Shown piece after piece: positions 1 to 9,630 of a DNA stretch of 64,000 bases. The notes below the pieces were generated by a model. The model worked only from the letters and a program-made list of their open reading frames with translations. It searched no databases and was not told the origin of the DNA. The stretch spans positions 2,418,001 to 2,482,000 of the forward strand of contig PCDL01000011.1 of assembly GCA_002778095.1 (NCBI GenBank), read 5' to 3'. The DNA comes from Fragosphaeria purpurea (lineage: Eukaryota; Ascomycota; Sordariomycetes; Ophiostomatales; Ophiostomataceae). The translations under genes were made by a program, and so were the position numbers. The stretch's first letter is position 1. Each line of letters begins with the position of its first letter.

Positions 1-642
1 GATCTGCCGAGGCAGAAACAGCGCAAAAAGCGGAGGGCCCAGCGCGGCAGAGTGAAGCTAACTTTGGGCTCGTTCGGCTGCTGCGGGGGCGACGAATAGC
101 TTAACCGAACAGCCCCCCCCCCGGCCCCACCCCCCTAACACAAGACCGGGACGGCTGGCAGCCAGCCAATGACGACAGGCGGCGTCAGCATTTTGGGGGG
201 AAGTCGTGGCCCGTGGGGCACCTATTAATACACTGTATTATAGTTGGTTTGCTGCAGAACAGAGCTTTTTATTCTCATCTGCAACGGCAGACGGCTGGAA
301 AGCTGCGATTCCTCCTTTTATTTCCCCTTTTGCTGGTTGTGGCTTTTTCTCGACGAACTGGTTTGGGCGTGTTTTGCCCGCCTGTCGTTCTTTTCGTCTA
401 ACTCGTCTTTTTCTTTTTTCTTTTCTTCTCCGCTTCTGTTTCCGTCCCTTTCCGTTTTTCGTTTCGAAATCCATCTTTGTCGATCGACATCACGACATCC
501 TCGGGAGGGAAACAGAGACGAACACGATTCACGATCCGGGTGACCGGCCCATACGGCAGTCTCCCCCGACCAGCAAGCGAATTTTGGACGATCCAACAGA
601 CTCTTCGGGGAAAACACCGTCTTTCCCGGGACAGCGCCGACC
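1..642. other. Upstream spacer of the PEX11 gene
   Basis: No coding segment is supported here: open frames are short, lack conserved motifs and overlap each other. The last part is the promoter and 5' leader of the PEX11-family gene, with a strongly pyrimidine-rich stretch at about 381-466. Bases 110-122 are a C-rich run. Confidence 0.6.
381..466 (+). promoter_or_regulatory. CT-rich promoter/leader tract of the PEX11 gene
   Basis: The sense strand is almost purely C and T over about 85 bases and ends about 175 bases before the ATG. Pyrimidine tracts of this kind commonly lie at or just before transcription starts in filamentous fungi. The role here is inferred from composition and position only. 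Confidence 0.45.
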
Positions 643-1629
643 ATGGCCGTGTCCTCCGTGCCGTCGGCCGGTCCCCTCGCGCCGGCCAACATCGACGCCT
701 TCCTCCTTCACCTCAACAAGTGCATGTCGACCCCCGGCGGCATCGACGCCGTGCTCGCCACCGTCTGCTACAGCGCACGCATCAGCGCCGTCGTGCTGTC
801 CACCGCCGCCGGCCGCGCCCTCCTGCATGCGCCCGTGCGCCAACTCGTGGCCCTCGCCCTCGCTCTGCCCGCGCGGGCGTCTAATCTTGTCCTGTTGACG
901 GAGATCTCGTCACCAGCGGCAGCGGCGGCGGCGGCGTCATCGTCCGGCAAGGCGGCCACCGCCGCTGCCGCACTCGTGCTGGCCCAGCGTCTGCGTGCAC
1001 TCGGCTCGCTCATGACCGAGGCCCGCATGATTTTGCGCCTGTGGGGGTTGTTGTCCATGTACGTGTGGGCGCGCCAGCTGGTGAGCCAACTGCTGGCGCG
1101 GCGGGCGGCAGCAAGGCAGGAGGCAGCCGCCGCCGCGAAGACGGGCGACGAGGCTGAGGCCGAGACGAAGGCAGCCTCTGCCACTACCACCACCACCCCT
1201 TCCACCGCCGAGACTATCCTCACCTGGACCCAGTGGGCCACTTGCACGCTCTACCAGGCCTACGAGAACGGCGCCTACCTGGCGCGCCGCGGCGTGCTGG
1301 GCTGGTCGCCCGAAACCCAGGCGCGTGCCAACCGCTGGAGCTGCCGGTTTTTCGCCGTTTACGTAGCCATTGAGCTAGGCCGGCTGACCGCGCAGACCGT
1401 GCAGGCGGCGCAGGCGGCGCAGGCGGGCACGGACGCGGACACAGACACAGACACAGACCAACAAGCCGCGGCGCGTGAGCGGCGCAAGAATCTGGTGCGG
1501 TACGCGGCGCAGGCGCCCGTCATGGCGCACTGGAGCTTGGAACAGGGGTTTCTGGGCGAGACGAGCCTGGCGCTGCTGGGCAGCATACCGGCAGCGCTGC
1601 AGATCCACCGGGCGTGGAATGAAGCATAA
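643..1629 (+). CDS. PEX11-family peroxisomal membrane protein
   Basis: A single uninterrupted 328-residue frame starts at an ATG in good context. PEX11 proteins elongate and divide peroxisomal membranes. Family features seen: the segment near residues 123-150 (TEARMILRLWGLLSMYVWAR), the amphipathic stretch near 220-250 containing WSPETQARANRWSCRFFAVY, and the C-terminal LVRYAAQAPVMAHWSLEQGF near 284-303, which matches the Pex11C/GIM5-like branch. Two low-complexity insertions interrupt the fold: an Ala/Glu/Thr linker (about 152-190) and a (QAA)n-(TD)n stretch (about 254-274) made by six-base tandem repeats. The next gene is convergent and ends 360 bases away. Family membership is fairly sure; which PEX11 paralogue it is remains open. 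Confidence 0.82.
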   Translation: MAVSSVPSAGPLAPANIDAFLLHLNKCMSTPGGIDAVLATVCYSARISAVVLSTAAGRALLHAPVRQLVALALALPARASNLVLLTEISSPAAAAAAASSSGKAATAAAALVLAQRLRALGSLMTEARMILRLWGLLSMYVWARQLVSQLLARRAAARQEAAAAAKTGDEAEAETKAASATTTTTPSTAETILTWTQWATCTLYQAYENGAYLARRGVLGWSPETQARANRWSCRFFAVYVAIELGRLTAQTVQAAQAAQAGTDADTDTDTDQQAAARERRKNLVRYAAQAPVMAHWSLEQGFLGETSLALLGSIPAALQIHRAWNEA

Positions 1630-1989
1630 GAGGCGGCCTGAACTTTATTAGATGGTGGACGGAGCGAGTAGACGCAGACAAAAAGGGACACTACATTTAG
1701 AGAGAAAAAGACATTTGACAGCCGGCATTGGGCGCAGTTGCGATGTCAGTTATTTATTTTATTTATTTTTGTTTTGCCTTTTGGGAAATAATATAGAAGA
1801 CTTAATGGTTACCAACCTCTTCCCAAACTCCGTTCAACAAGGAGGTACGATGATGAAGATCTCACGCCGCGAAGAAGAGTGATAGGAAAATTCAAAGATA
1901 GTTGTTGAAAGCAAGAACGGAGCTATTACGCTATGGGGAAAAAAAAAAAAAATCAACCGTTGGAAGTAGAAACGCCTCCAGCCGCCTCT
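1630..1989. other. Convergent 3' spacer, PEX11 / GPI-protein genes
   Basis: This 360-base spacer separates two stop codons facing each other. It holds AT-rich stretches (1747-1775) and a 13-A run near 1937, as expected for 3' untranslated and polyadenylation regions. No gene is seen. Confidence 0.6.
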
Positions 1990-3144
1990 TTACCGCAGCA
2001 AGAGCCCCCCCAGTATCGCCACCAGCAACCAGGCGGCTGGCAGTACCGCCGTCGCACGGCCGCTGCTGACCACCGCGGCGGCGGCCGCCTCGTCGAAGGG
2101 GCTGCCGCCGCCCCGCCCATCATCGTCGGGCTTGGACGCGGCCTCGGCCGTCGCGTCCGTCGCTTGCGGCTCGCCGGTGCGCGTTGTGGTTGTGGCTGTT
2201 GTGGTAGAGGAGGAGGAGGAGGAGGAGGAGGAGGATGACGACGGCGTCGGCGCCGCTGTCGCTGCCGTGTTTTGGACAAACGAGTCGGCCGCCGACTGCG
2301 CGGGTGCCTGCGCCACGCCGTCGGTGGCGTCCGCCGCGGCGTTCGAGACAGGCAGCAGCAGCGACGACGGGTCGGACGTGGTCAGGACGAGCAGCGTGTT
2401 GCTGCTGCTGCTGCTGATGGTCGTGCTGCCGCCATCCACAGCAGGGCTGGCCGCGACAGCGGCCGTCGGGGCTGCTGCCGCCGTGAGCGTGAGCACGTTG
2501 GCACCGGCAGACGCCGCCGCAGCCGATGGTGTCGTGCTCGTTGTTGCATCTGCACTGCTGTCGCTGTCGCCGCTCCCGCCGTCGCCGTTGTCGACACTGG
2601 TGCCATCACCGTCACCGTCGCCGCCAGCATCCCCCGTGCTGTTCGTGCTGCCCCCATCGTCCGCACCGCAGAGCAGGCCCACCAGGTCACCCGTCAGCGC
2701 CACGCCCAGGACAGACGTCGTCGGCGCGCCGATGCCAGGACACGCTGCCGCGAGCGTCTGCTGTGCGCGCAAAATGCCGGCCCGACACGTCAAGGAGCAG
2801 GTCGACGCCGCGGCGTTGCGAGCCGCCACGGCTGCCGCATCGGGATCGGAACCGTTGTTGTTGTCGTCGTCCTCCCCGTTGTCGTTTTGTGTAAAATCAC
2901 TCAGGGCACAGCCAACGAGCGGCTGGTTGTAGGCCAGAATGCAGTTGAACGGGACCGCGGACGACGTGATGAGCTGGAAGTTGGACAGTGAGAGGGCCGC
3001 GGCCGGCCCGGCCGCGTGTAGGAGCAGGAGCAGCGGCAGCAGCAGTGCGCTGCCGCCGCCGCCTGCGCTCCGCCGACACGGCCGCGGCGGCCGAGGCGGC
3101 GAGCACGGTTGCATGTTGGTGGCTCGCGATGGCTGGATTGTCAT
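1990..3144 (-). CDS. Secreted GPI-anchored Ser/Thr-rich surface protein, function unknown
   Basis: 384 residues from ATG at 3144. A basic N-terminus is followed by a hydrophobic signal core (about residues 32-50, many Leu/Ala), then a conserved small Cys-containing module (about 52-170): SLSNFQLITSSAVPFNC, YNQPLVGCALSDF, TCSLTCRAG, and a Cys near LVGLLC. This module recurs in uncharacterised fungal GPI proteins. The rest is low-complexity Ser/Thr/Ala/Asp, including a poly-Ser run encoded by (AGG)n on the + strand, suited to O-mannosylation. The C-terminus is a short hydrophobic tail (AAWLLVAILGGLLLR) typical of a GPI-anchor signal. A wall or plasma-membrane location is inferred; no enzymatic motif is visible. 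An alternative start is the internal Met at residue 11. Confidence 0.75.
   Translation of the reverse strand: MTIQPSRATNMQPCSPPRPPRPCRRSAGGGGSALLLPLLLLLHAAGPAAALSLSNFQLITSSAVPFNCILAYNQPLVGCALSDFTQNDNGEDDDNNNGSDPDAAAVAARNAAASTCSLTCRAGILRAQQTLAAACPGIGAPTTSVLGVALTGDLVGLLCGADDGGSTNSTGDAGGDGDGDGTSVDNGDGGSGDSDSSADATTSTTPSAAAASAGANVLTLTAAAAPTAAVAASPAVDGGSTTISSSSSNTLLVLTTSDPSSLLLPVSNAAADATDGVAQAPAQSAADSFVQNTAATAAPTPSSSSSSSSSSSSTTTATTTTRTGEPQATDATAEAASKPDDDGRGGGSPFDEAAAAAVVSSGRATAVLPAAWLLVAILGGLLLR
2206..2235 (+). repeat. (AGG)n microsatellite inside the GPI-protein gene
   Basis: About ten tandem AGG/GGA triplets. On the minus (coding) strand they encode an uninterrupted serine run in the mucin-like stalk of the GPI-anchored protein. 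Copy number probably varies between strains. Confidence 0.85.
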
Positions 3145-5274
3145 TCGTCTGTGGGCGGCGCGTTCCCCTGGGTATTTCGCTTCGTTCTTGGAACAAACTT
3201 CCTTATCAACTTTTTTCTCCTAGTTGATTGTGTCTTTTTCGCTGCCTGGAAATATTTTGCTAGACAATATTTTCATGCTTTGCATTTCATCGCACTCTCG
3301 CCTTTTCGTGATGTTTGCGAAAAGAGTGTCAAATTTCGATACAGAAAAAAAAATGCAACACGGCAAATAATAATTATAATTAGAAAAAGAAAATGGAAAG
3401 AACAGTTTCTCGGTAACAGCAACGAAGCACTACCCAGCATCACATCTTCTTTTTCCTTCTACTGCATTTCCCGTTCTTCGCTTGGGGCCTTTGGGTTTAG
3501 AGACGCAGATCAGGGGCAGCCCCCCAAAATGTCAACCATCGAAACGGGATGCGTCTCAGGGGTGACGACGTGCAAGCGACAACGACAAGAGAAAACAGAG
3601 GAGACCCTGAGAAAACCAAAAAACGGGTACAGCGCCATTATCCACCATTCTACGTCTTCCCTTAGAGAAAAGAAGCTCCAGCAGTTGACTCCAGAAGGCC
3701 GCGGGTGGTGATCGGCCTCGCAGAAAGTGGCGATAGGTTAAATGCCCCCTTGAGCTGAATGCCCTCACTATCTCGTATCGTTGTATTCGCTTGGGAAAAG
3801 TCCTCTCTTTTCTGATGCAAGGCTAGATTGTATTAAAAAAAAGCCGTATTCTCGGACAGTCTCCCCCTTAAAAAAAAAAAAAGAAAGAAAAAAAATGGAA
3901 TACGATGAATTATCGCGCATGTCTACCGAGTAGACAACCCTACGGAGCAGAACCCTTCCACGAGAAAAGGAATCCTGGATGCGACAGTTTCTTGTCCTCC
4001 TTTTCCTCCACGGCTTGTCTTTTCCGGACGCTGTGGTTTGTTCGCGTATGAGCGACAAGACGGGGGTGAAGCAAAGAAAACCAAGTCGCGAAGGGCAAAA
4101 AGGACGCCGCAAAGAAGCAAACAAAAAATAACGGGGAAAAAACCCACTCAACTCGCCCGTCTGAGAACAATTTAAGGTTGCTCACTTTGCCTGGTTGACT
4201 GCAGACAAAGTCAAGGACCAATAACGGGAAAAGGGTGAACACAGAAGACAACAAACTTTGGTTGTCGCATTGAGGCAGAAACGGGTTCGAAAACGGGGCA
4301 AAAGAAGGAGCATCAACCAACCATTTTATTTTTTTGACGGCTATGTATCAACAGAACTAGAATATCTTTCTGAACACGAACGAGTTGTCCTTCGGAATGA
4401 GAGCAAAAAAGGTGGTCAGCTACATACACGCAGTAAACCATTGTGAAAAAAGAATTGACCGGAGACGAGACACGGAAGAGCAGAAAACGGTTCGGTTTCA
4501 CATGGAACCTCAAGTCACCTCGTACCGATCAATGCCTAGACGTAGAAACGAAGAGCAATGCCGCATAAAAGGGAACATCGAACGGGCCGTCAAAGCAAGA
4601 TGATGCCTTCAACCGGCATGCTGGCAAGGTGGCAATGATTGAACGTTGAAACGGTGAAACGGCTCGGAAACGAAACAAAGTTCTACATTCTGCTCTTTGG
4701 ACATAGGCTGACAAAGGAAAGGAAAACAAAGAAACCCGGAAGACGAACTTGAATAGTATGTATTGACGGTCTGATGGCATCTTCGCTTCATAAAACTACA
4801 GTTTCCGTGTATCATGTCCCAAGGCCTTTGTGGTTGAAACCGTGGGACAGCCTCCTGTAACTCTACCTTTCGATTAGACACAACCCTCGGCCGCCTTTTA
4901 ATGAGAAATACGGGAGTGATTTATTGGTGGCAAGCTTCTCACAGTATGTTGTTGTGACTGAGCCTAACAAAGATCGCGTCGAAGGGACGGTTGTCTCCTA
5001 GACGCTTTTGTGCTCAGTGCTCTAGCTATACACACTGTAATTTCTGGTATTCATTCATTACGGCAGCTAAACGGAGCAAGTAGACGAACACATGTTCAAC
5101 AGGTGTATGTTGACAGAACAAGAAAAAGAAAAAGAAAAATCCGAAATCCGTAACGCCCCGTAACACCCCGTTGCGCCGCGAATTCCCTGGCCATGCTTTG
5201 GTATTTGTAGAATCCTCCGGTAGTTTGATCATTATCCGTTGTCTTTTTCTTTTTCCCTATCCACCCCCCCTTCG
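3145..5274. other. Intergenic spacer, 2.1 kb, no gene recognised
   Basis: Holds the promoter of the GPI-protein gene (right of 3144, minus strand) and the 3' end of the GPR89-like gene (left of 5275). Composition drops to roughly even AT/GC with A-runs (3345-3400, 3835-3895). Open frames of 60-200 codons occur on both strands but show no coding bias, splice logic or family motif. The octamer ACGGAGCA occurs near 3942 and 5071. Confidence 0.55.
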
Positions 5275-7110
5275 TTACGACCGCTTCTGCCCCAGCTCCT
5301 CGGCGCCGAAATCGTCCCAGCCGTCGAGGCCGTCGTCCGCCGTGATCGTCCGGCCCACCCAAATGCCGACGGCGGTCGCCGCGCTGGCCACCAGGAACCA
5401 CCCTTCAAACCACCGGTCGACGAAGCCCGGTTCCAGCGCGCTCTCGAGCGCGTCGCTCACGGCGCTGCCCATCTCCTTGGGCAGGTTCGACCGCAGCAGC
5501 ATGGCCGAGCTGATCACGTACGTCGCCGCGATCTGCCCGATGAGCAGCGCCAGGTTGGCCTGCGCCTGGTACAGCAGACCCGGCGTCCACCGCACAAAGA
5601 TGTGGAACGTCTGCAGCACCGAGTTGGCCGACGCGGCCAGGATCACGCCGCTCAGCAGGAACGAGATCTGCCGCGCCCACGCGAGCTGGTCCAGCTTAGG
5701 GTCCCAGTGCTTGGCCAGCAGGCCCAGAAAGCGGTTGATCGGGTCCGACGACGAAAACGACGCGTCCGGGTAGTAGAGCCGGTGCAGCGACGTCAGCGAC
5801 GTCGCTGCGATGCGGTAGATGCAGTAGAACCCAAACACATAGTTGGGCAGCGCCAGCAGCTTCCCCGCCACCGTGCCCGCGCGGGCGTCCGTGGCGCGCC
5901 GCGACCGCAGCAGCGACAGGGACGCGATCAGGCCGGCCTCCATCGTCTCCAGGCCCGAAATCTCCATCTCCAGGCTTTTGATTTCCCGTGCCTCCGGGCT
6001 CTCGCCGCCGACCATGCCCTTGAGGGAGCCAACCAGCTTGCCGAACACACCGGACGTCGGCGCGTCCAGAATGCCTGCGTCGGTGGCTGCTGCGGACCCG
6101 GACGCCGCTGCCGCCGCCGCCGCCGTCGTCACCTTGCGCTGCAGCGACCGCAGGCGGTGTCGTTTCGTGTTCAGCAACTCGGTCGTCAGGTTGAGGCTCG
6201 CTTCCTTGCGCTCGACGTCGGAGTCCGTCACGGGCCGCCGCCGCTTCTGGGCGCGGCGGTTGCCAAACGTCTGCCACGGCGACGAGACGCTGGCAAAGCC
6301 TGACAGCAGCGCCATGAGCGAGATGCCGATAACACCCACGCGCTCCAGGCAGGCGCGCGCGAGCCCCCGCGCGGTGTCGGTGCGCCAGCTCGGCGGATCA
6401 AAGGGGCTGTTGTCGGCGGCGGCGGACAACGCGGTCGTTTCCCACCGGGAGGCCATGGCGATGCCAGTGCTGTCGAAGCCGGTTTTGGCGTCGCGCGAGT
6501 ACATGTAGCTCTCCACCGGGCCCGGCACGGCCATGCCGAGCGACCAGAACGCACACAGCCAGCCGCCAAAGGCGAGCAGCTGCAGCGTCCACGCCACGCG
6601 CGGGATCCGGCCCGTGGCCGTCCGCTGGAACGACCAGCCGGACCCGGCGATGACCGACTGCAGCTCGAGAAAGGGGATGAGAACGATGAGCAAGAACAGC
6701 AGCGCCGGCACCGTCACGCGCAGCGCCGTGTTGCGTGCCCGGGGGTCGACGACCTCGGAGATCTCGGCCAAGATCAGTTCGGCCAACACGGCCGCGAGCG
6801 CCGTGGTTGTGGCAAACGCCGCCGCGGCCAGCCGGCGGCGCAGCGACCGGGCGCCGTGCTCGGCGTGGGCCTGCCGCAGCGACGGCGGCGCCGAGGCCGG
6901 CAGATAGTGGTCTTCGCCGTCGTCGCTTTGCTGCACGCGCGACAGCTGCGGGAAGACCTTTTTGGCCACCACGGCGAAAACGGCGCAGAACGTCGCGAGA
7001 AAGGGCAGCAGGGACAAGACGGTAGACAGCGTCGCCATGTTTTCGGAGGGGGGGGCGCAGGCATCGTCGCCGCAACTGGCGCCGCCGAAGCCCATGCCGA
7101 GAAACGGCAT
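5275..7110 (-). CDS. GPR89/Golgi pH regulator-like multi-pass membrane protein
   Basis: Start chosen at the first in-frame ATG (7110; MPFLGMGFGG), giving 611 residues; the open frame upstream has no ATG and is an (ACGC)n microsatellite. About nine hydrophobic segments are visible: early ones at LSLLPFLATFCAVFAVVA, LAAAAFATTTALAAVLAELI and VPALLFLLIVLIPFLELQS, a central cytosolic helical loop (NLTTELLNTKRHRLRSLQRK onward), then a C-terminal membrane block including SFLLSGVILAASANSVLQTF and IGQIAATYVISSAMLLRSNL. This order matches the GPHR N-terminal domain plus the ABA-GPCR (DUF3735/PF12430-type) domain. Homologues are anion channels acidifying the Golgi in animals and GTG proteins in plants. 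Ala/Gly-rich inserts lengthen the loop. Divergent from eIF3L, with an 0.88-kb shared promoter. Confidence 0.85.
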   Translation of the reverse strand: MPFLGMGFGGASCGDDACAPPSENMATLSTVLSLLPFLATFCAVFAVVAKKVFPQLSRVQQSDDGEDHYLPASAPPSLRQAHAEHGARSLRRRLAAAAFATTTALAAVLAELILAEISEVVDPRARNTALRVTVPALLFLLIVLIPFLELQSVIAGSGWSFQRTATGRIPRVAWTLQLLAFGGWLCAFWSLGMAVPGPVESYMYSRDAKTGFDSTGIAMASRWETTALSAAADNSPFDPPSWRTDTARGLARACLERVGVIGISLMALLSGFASVSSPWQTFGNRRAQKRRRPVTDSDVERKEASLNLTTELLNTKRHRLRSLQRKVTTAAAAAAASGSAAATDAGILDAPTSGVFGKLVGSLKGMVGGESPEAREIKSLEMEISGLETMEAGLIASLSLLRSRRATDARAGTVAGKLLALPNYVFGFYCIYRIAATSLTSLHRLYYPDASFSSSDPINRFLGLLAKHWDPKLDQLAWARQISFLLSGVILAASANSVLQTFHIFVRWTPGLLYQAQANLALLIGQIAATYVISSAMLLRSNLPKEMGSAVSDALESALEPGFVDRWFEGWFLVASAATAVGIWVGRTITADDGLDGWDDFGAEELGQKRS

Positions 7111-7992
7111 TGCTGGCGCGAAGACGGGGTGGGTAATCGCGTGCGTGCGTGCGTGCGTGCGTGCTTGTTTGAGGGCGGGGCGAGCGTTCAAATTACAGAG
7201 CAGAGCGGAAAGTCGACGAGAAAGCCTAAGGCGACGGAGCTGGGAGAGCTGGTTTTTGAGAACATTCTATCCTTTTCAGACGAGGGCGAGATCGAGGAGA
7301 ACCGGCAATAAGAAGCGACAGCGATAAACGAGTGTGTCAAGTCCCTTCGTAACCGGGATTTGCTGAACCAGATCACATCACATGAGAAAAAAGAAAGCAG
7401 AAAGATACAACCAAAACGAGAGGTCGGCCGAAGATCCGATCCCAGGTGGTCAATGATGCGTTGTTTGGGGGGGGGGAGAGGAAGAGGGTCGTTTGGCTGT
7501 TGACGAGGCTCGCCTGAACTGGAACGTTGTGTTACTGAGGTACCTAAGTGGGGGGCCGGATTGTCTCGTTTGTTTTGTCTCGCCTGAAACAAAGCATTAC
7601 GAGTCAATTCCCGGTCTTTTATTTTGCCGTGTTCCGAGGTAAAGGCGCTAATCGCTTGCCTTTCCCCCTTCACCCAAAAACCCTAACAAAAAGCATTGTC
7701 CTAGCCATAGCATCTATAGTTCCCCTGGGTAGATGGATGACTAAGATAGAAAAGGACCAACCCCACGAAAAATTGGGCAGTGCGCGGGCCCCGCCAGCCA
7801 AAGAAAATCGCTGGGAACAATTTTTCAAAAGGCGCTCGGGAAATTGTTGATTATTCGCTTTTTGTTCGATTACGCTCCTCCATCACTCTTTCACGATACG
7901 ATCTAGCGTCCTGGAACGTACGCTTTCGTACACGAACCGTCGTCTAAGTGCTTGGTCGAGGTAGAAACAGAAAAAAAAAACAGACAGGCGTC
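7111..7992. promoter_or_regulatory. Divergent promoter, GPR89-like / eIF3L genes
   Basis: An 882-base spacer between two divergent start codons. Close to the GPR89-like ATG it holds a (GCGT)n microsatellite (about 7137-7164), and near 7471 a 10-G run. No coding segment is seen. Both genes presumably take their core promoters from here; no specific factor site is claimed. Confidence 0.55.
7137..7164 (+). repeat. (GCGT)n microsatellite in the GPR89-like 5' leader
   Basis: About six tandem GCGT units lie 27 bases upstream of the minus-strand ATG at 7110. In the transcript they read as ACGC repeats. Confidence 0.8.
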
Positions 7993-9630
7993 ATGAGCGG
8001 TCTGCAGAACGGGACGGCGCCGGCGCGCGCCATGGACGACGACAGCGATGTCGAGGAGGAGGCGCTCGTGGCCGACTACCGCGAGCAGGTCCAGTACGAA
8101 GACGGCCTCGAGGATCTCGAGCGGGTCAATTCGTTGACGCTGGCCCAGCAGAGCGACGACATCCAGTCAAGGCTGGCGGCGGCGGCCCAGCCCCTGGACT
8201 TCTCGGCGCCGCTCGAAGTCAAGTTCCAGAGCTACGACGCCTACTGCAGCCTGTTCCACTTCATTCTCAACTCGGAGGGTCCCGTGGACCTGGAACCCCC
8301 TTCGGTTCGTGTTTTCGTGTGAACTGTTCGGGTGTGGGAGGGGGGAGGAGGTGTGTGTTTATGTCGGTCATTGGCTTCGCTGAACTAACTTTTTTTTTTG
8401 CCAGTACTACTGGGCCTGGGACGTCATCGACGAATTTATCTACCAGTTCAACTCGTTCTCCTCGTACCGCATGCGCATCGCCCGCCAGGCCAATAACGAG
8501 GAGGAGATCGCGGTGCTGCGCGAGAACCCCAACACGTGGGGCTGCTACAGCGTGCTCAACGTGCTGTACTCGCTGATCCAGCGGTCGCAGATCACCGAGC
8601 AGCTCGCGGCGACGAAGCGGAACGAGGACCCCATGGCCGTGGCCGGCGAGTACGGCTCCAAGAACCTGTACCGCATGCTGGGCTACTTCTCCATCATCGG
8701 CCTGCTGCGCGTGCACTGCCTGCTGGGCGACTTCAGCCTCGCGCTGCAGACGATGGACGACATTGAGCTCAACAAGAAGGCCATGTTCGCCCGCGTCATG
8801 GCGGCGCACTTTACGACCTACTACTACATCGGCTTCTCCTACATGATGATGCGCCGCTACGCCGACGCCATCCGCATGTTCAGCCACATCCTGGTGTACG
8901 TGTCGCGCACCAAGAACTTCCAGAAGAACGCGCAGTACGACTCCATCACCAAGAAGAACGACCAGATGTACGCGCTCATCGCCATCTGCGTCGCGTTCCA
9001 CCCGACGCGGCTCGACGACGCCGTCCACACGCAGATCCGCGAAAAATACGGCGAGCAGCTGCTGAAGCTGCAGCGCGGCGGGCCCGAGTCCCTGCCCATC
9101 TTCGAGGAGCTGTTCCGGGCGGCCTGCCCCAAGTTCATCTCGCCCGTGCCGCCCGACTTTGACAACCCCGAGGCCAACGTGGACCCCATCGAGCACCACC
9201 TGTCCGTGTTCATGGACGAGGTCAAGACCAACATGTGGAGCCCCACCGTCAAGTCGTACCTGCGGCTGTACACGACCATGGACCTGAAGAAGCTGGCCGG
9301 CTTCCTGGAGGTGCGGCCCGAGGAGCTGCGGTCGTGGCTGCTTGTGAACAAGGAGCGGACGAAGCAGCTCCGGTGGAACGACCAGAAGCTCCTAGGCGGC
9401 GAGTGGGTGAGCGTCAGCGACCTGGACTATGCGATGCAAGGAGTAAGTTTTTTTTTTTTCTTCTCAATTTTCTTGTACAATGTTATTTTTGTAACAATGC
9501 GTTATCACCTTTTTGATTAAGAAGAGCTAATTTTTTTCCCCAAAAGGATCTTATTCACGTGTCAGAGGCCAAGGTCGGCCGGAAACTCGTCGACTGGTAC
9601 CTGCGCAATCTCTCGCGGACATACGCTTGA
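7993..9630 (+). CDS. Translation initiation factor eIF3 subunit L
   Basis: Exons 7993-8304, 8405-9442 and 9547-9630; introns of 100 nt (GTTCGT...CTAAC...CAG) and 104 nt (GTAAGT...AAG), both between codons. The product is 477 residues, close to the usual fungal eIF3L length. Diagnostic blocks: YYWAWDVIDEFIYQFNSFSS opening exon 2, the helical repeat core with LQTMDDIELNKKAMFARV and YYYIGFSYMMMRRYADAIRM, and a C-terminal PCI-type winged-helix region (TTMDLKKLAGFLEVRPEEL) continued by the short last exon ending NLSRTYA. eIF3L is a non-core subunit of the eIF3 complex that binds the 40S ribosome in the cytosol. The donor GTTCGT is non-standard but keeps the frame exactly across a conserved block. 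Confidence 0.95.

Noticed and set aside
206..898. 230-codon frame overlapping the PEX11 start
   Set aside because: It begins at a GTG, is in another frame from PEX11 and has no motif.
1659..1674. ACGGAGCRAGTAGACG shared with 5071-5086
   Set aside because: A 16-base match with one mismatch is expected many times by chance among all pairs in 64 kb on two strands.
4275..4300. Possible B-box (GGGTTCGAAAAC)
   Set aside because: No matching A-box at tRNA spacing and no cloverleaf.
5239..6303. 354-codon + strand frame
   Set aside because: Antisense shadow of the GPR89-like gene; Arg/Gln/Pro-rich composition without motifs.
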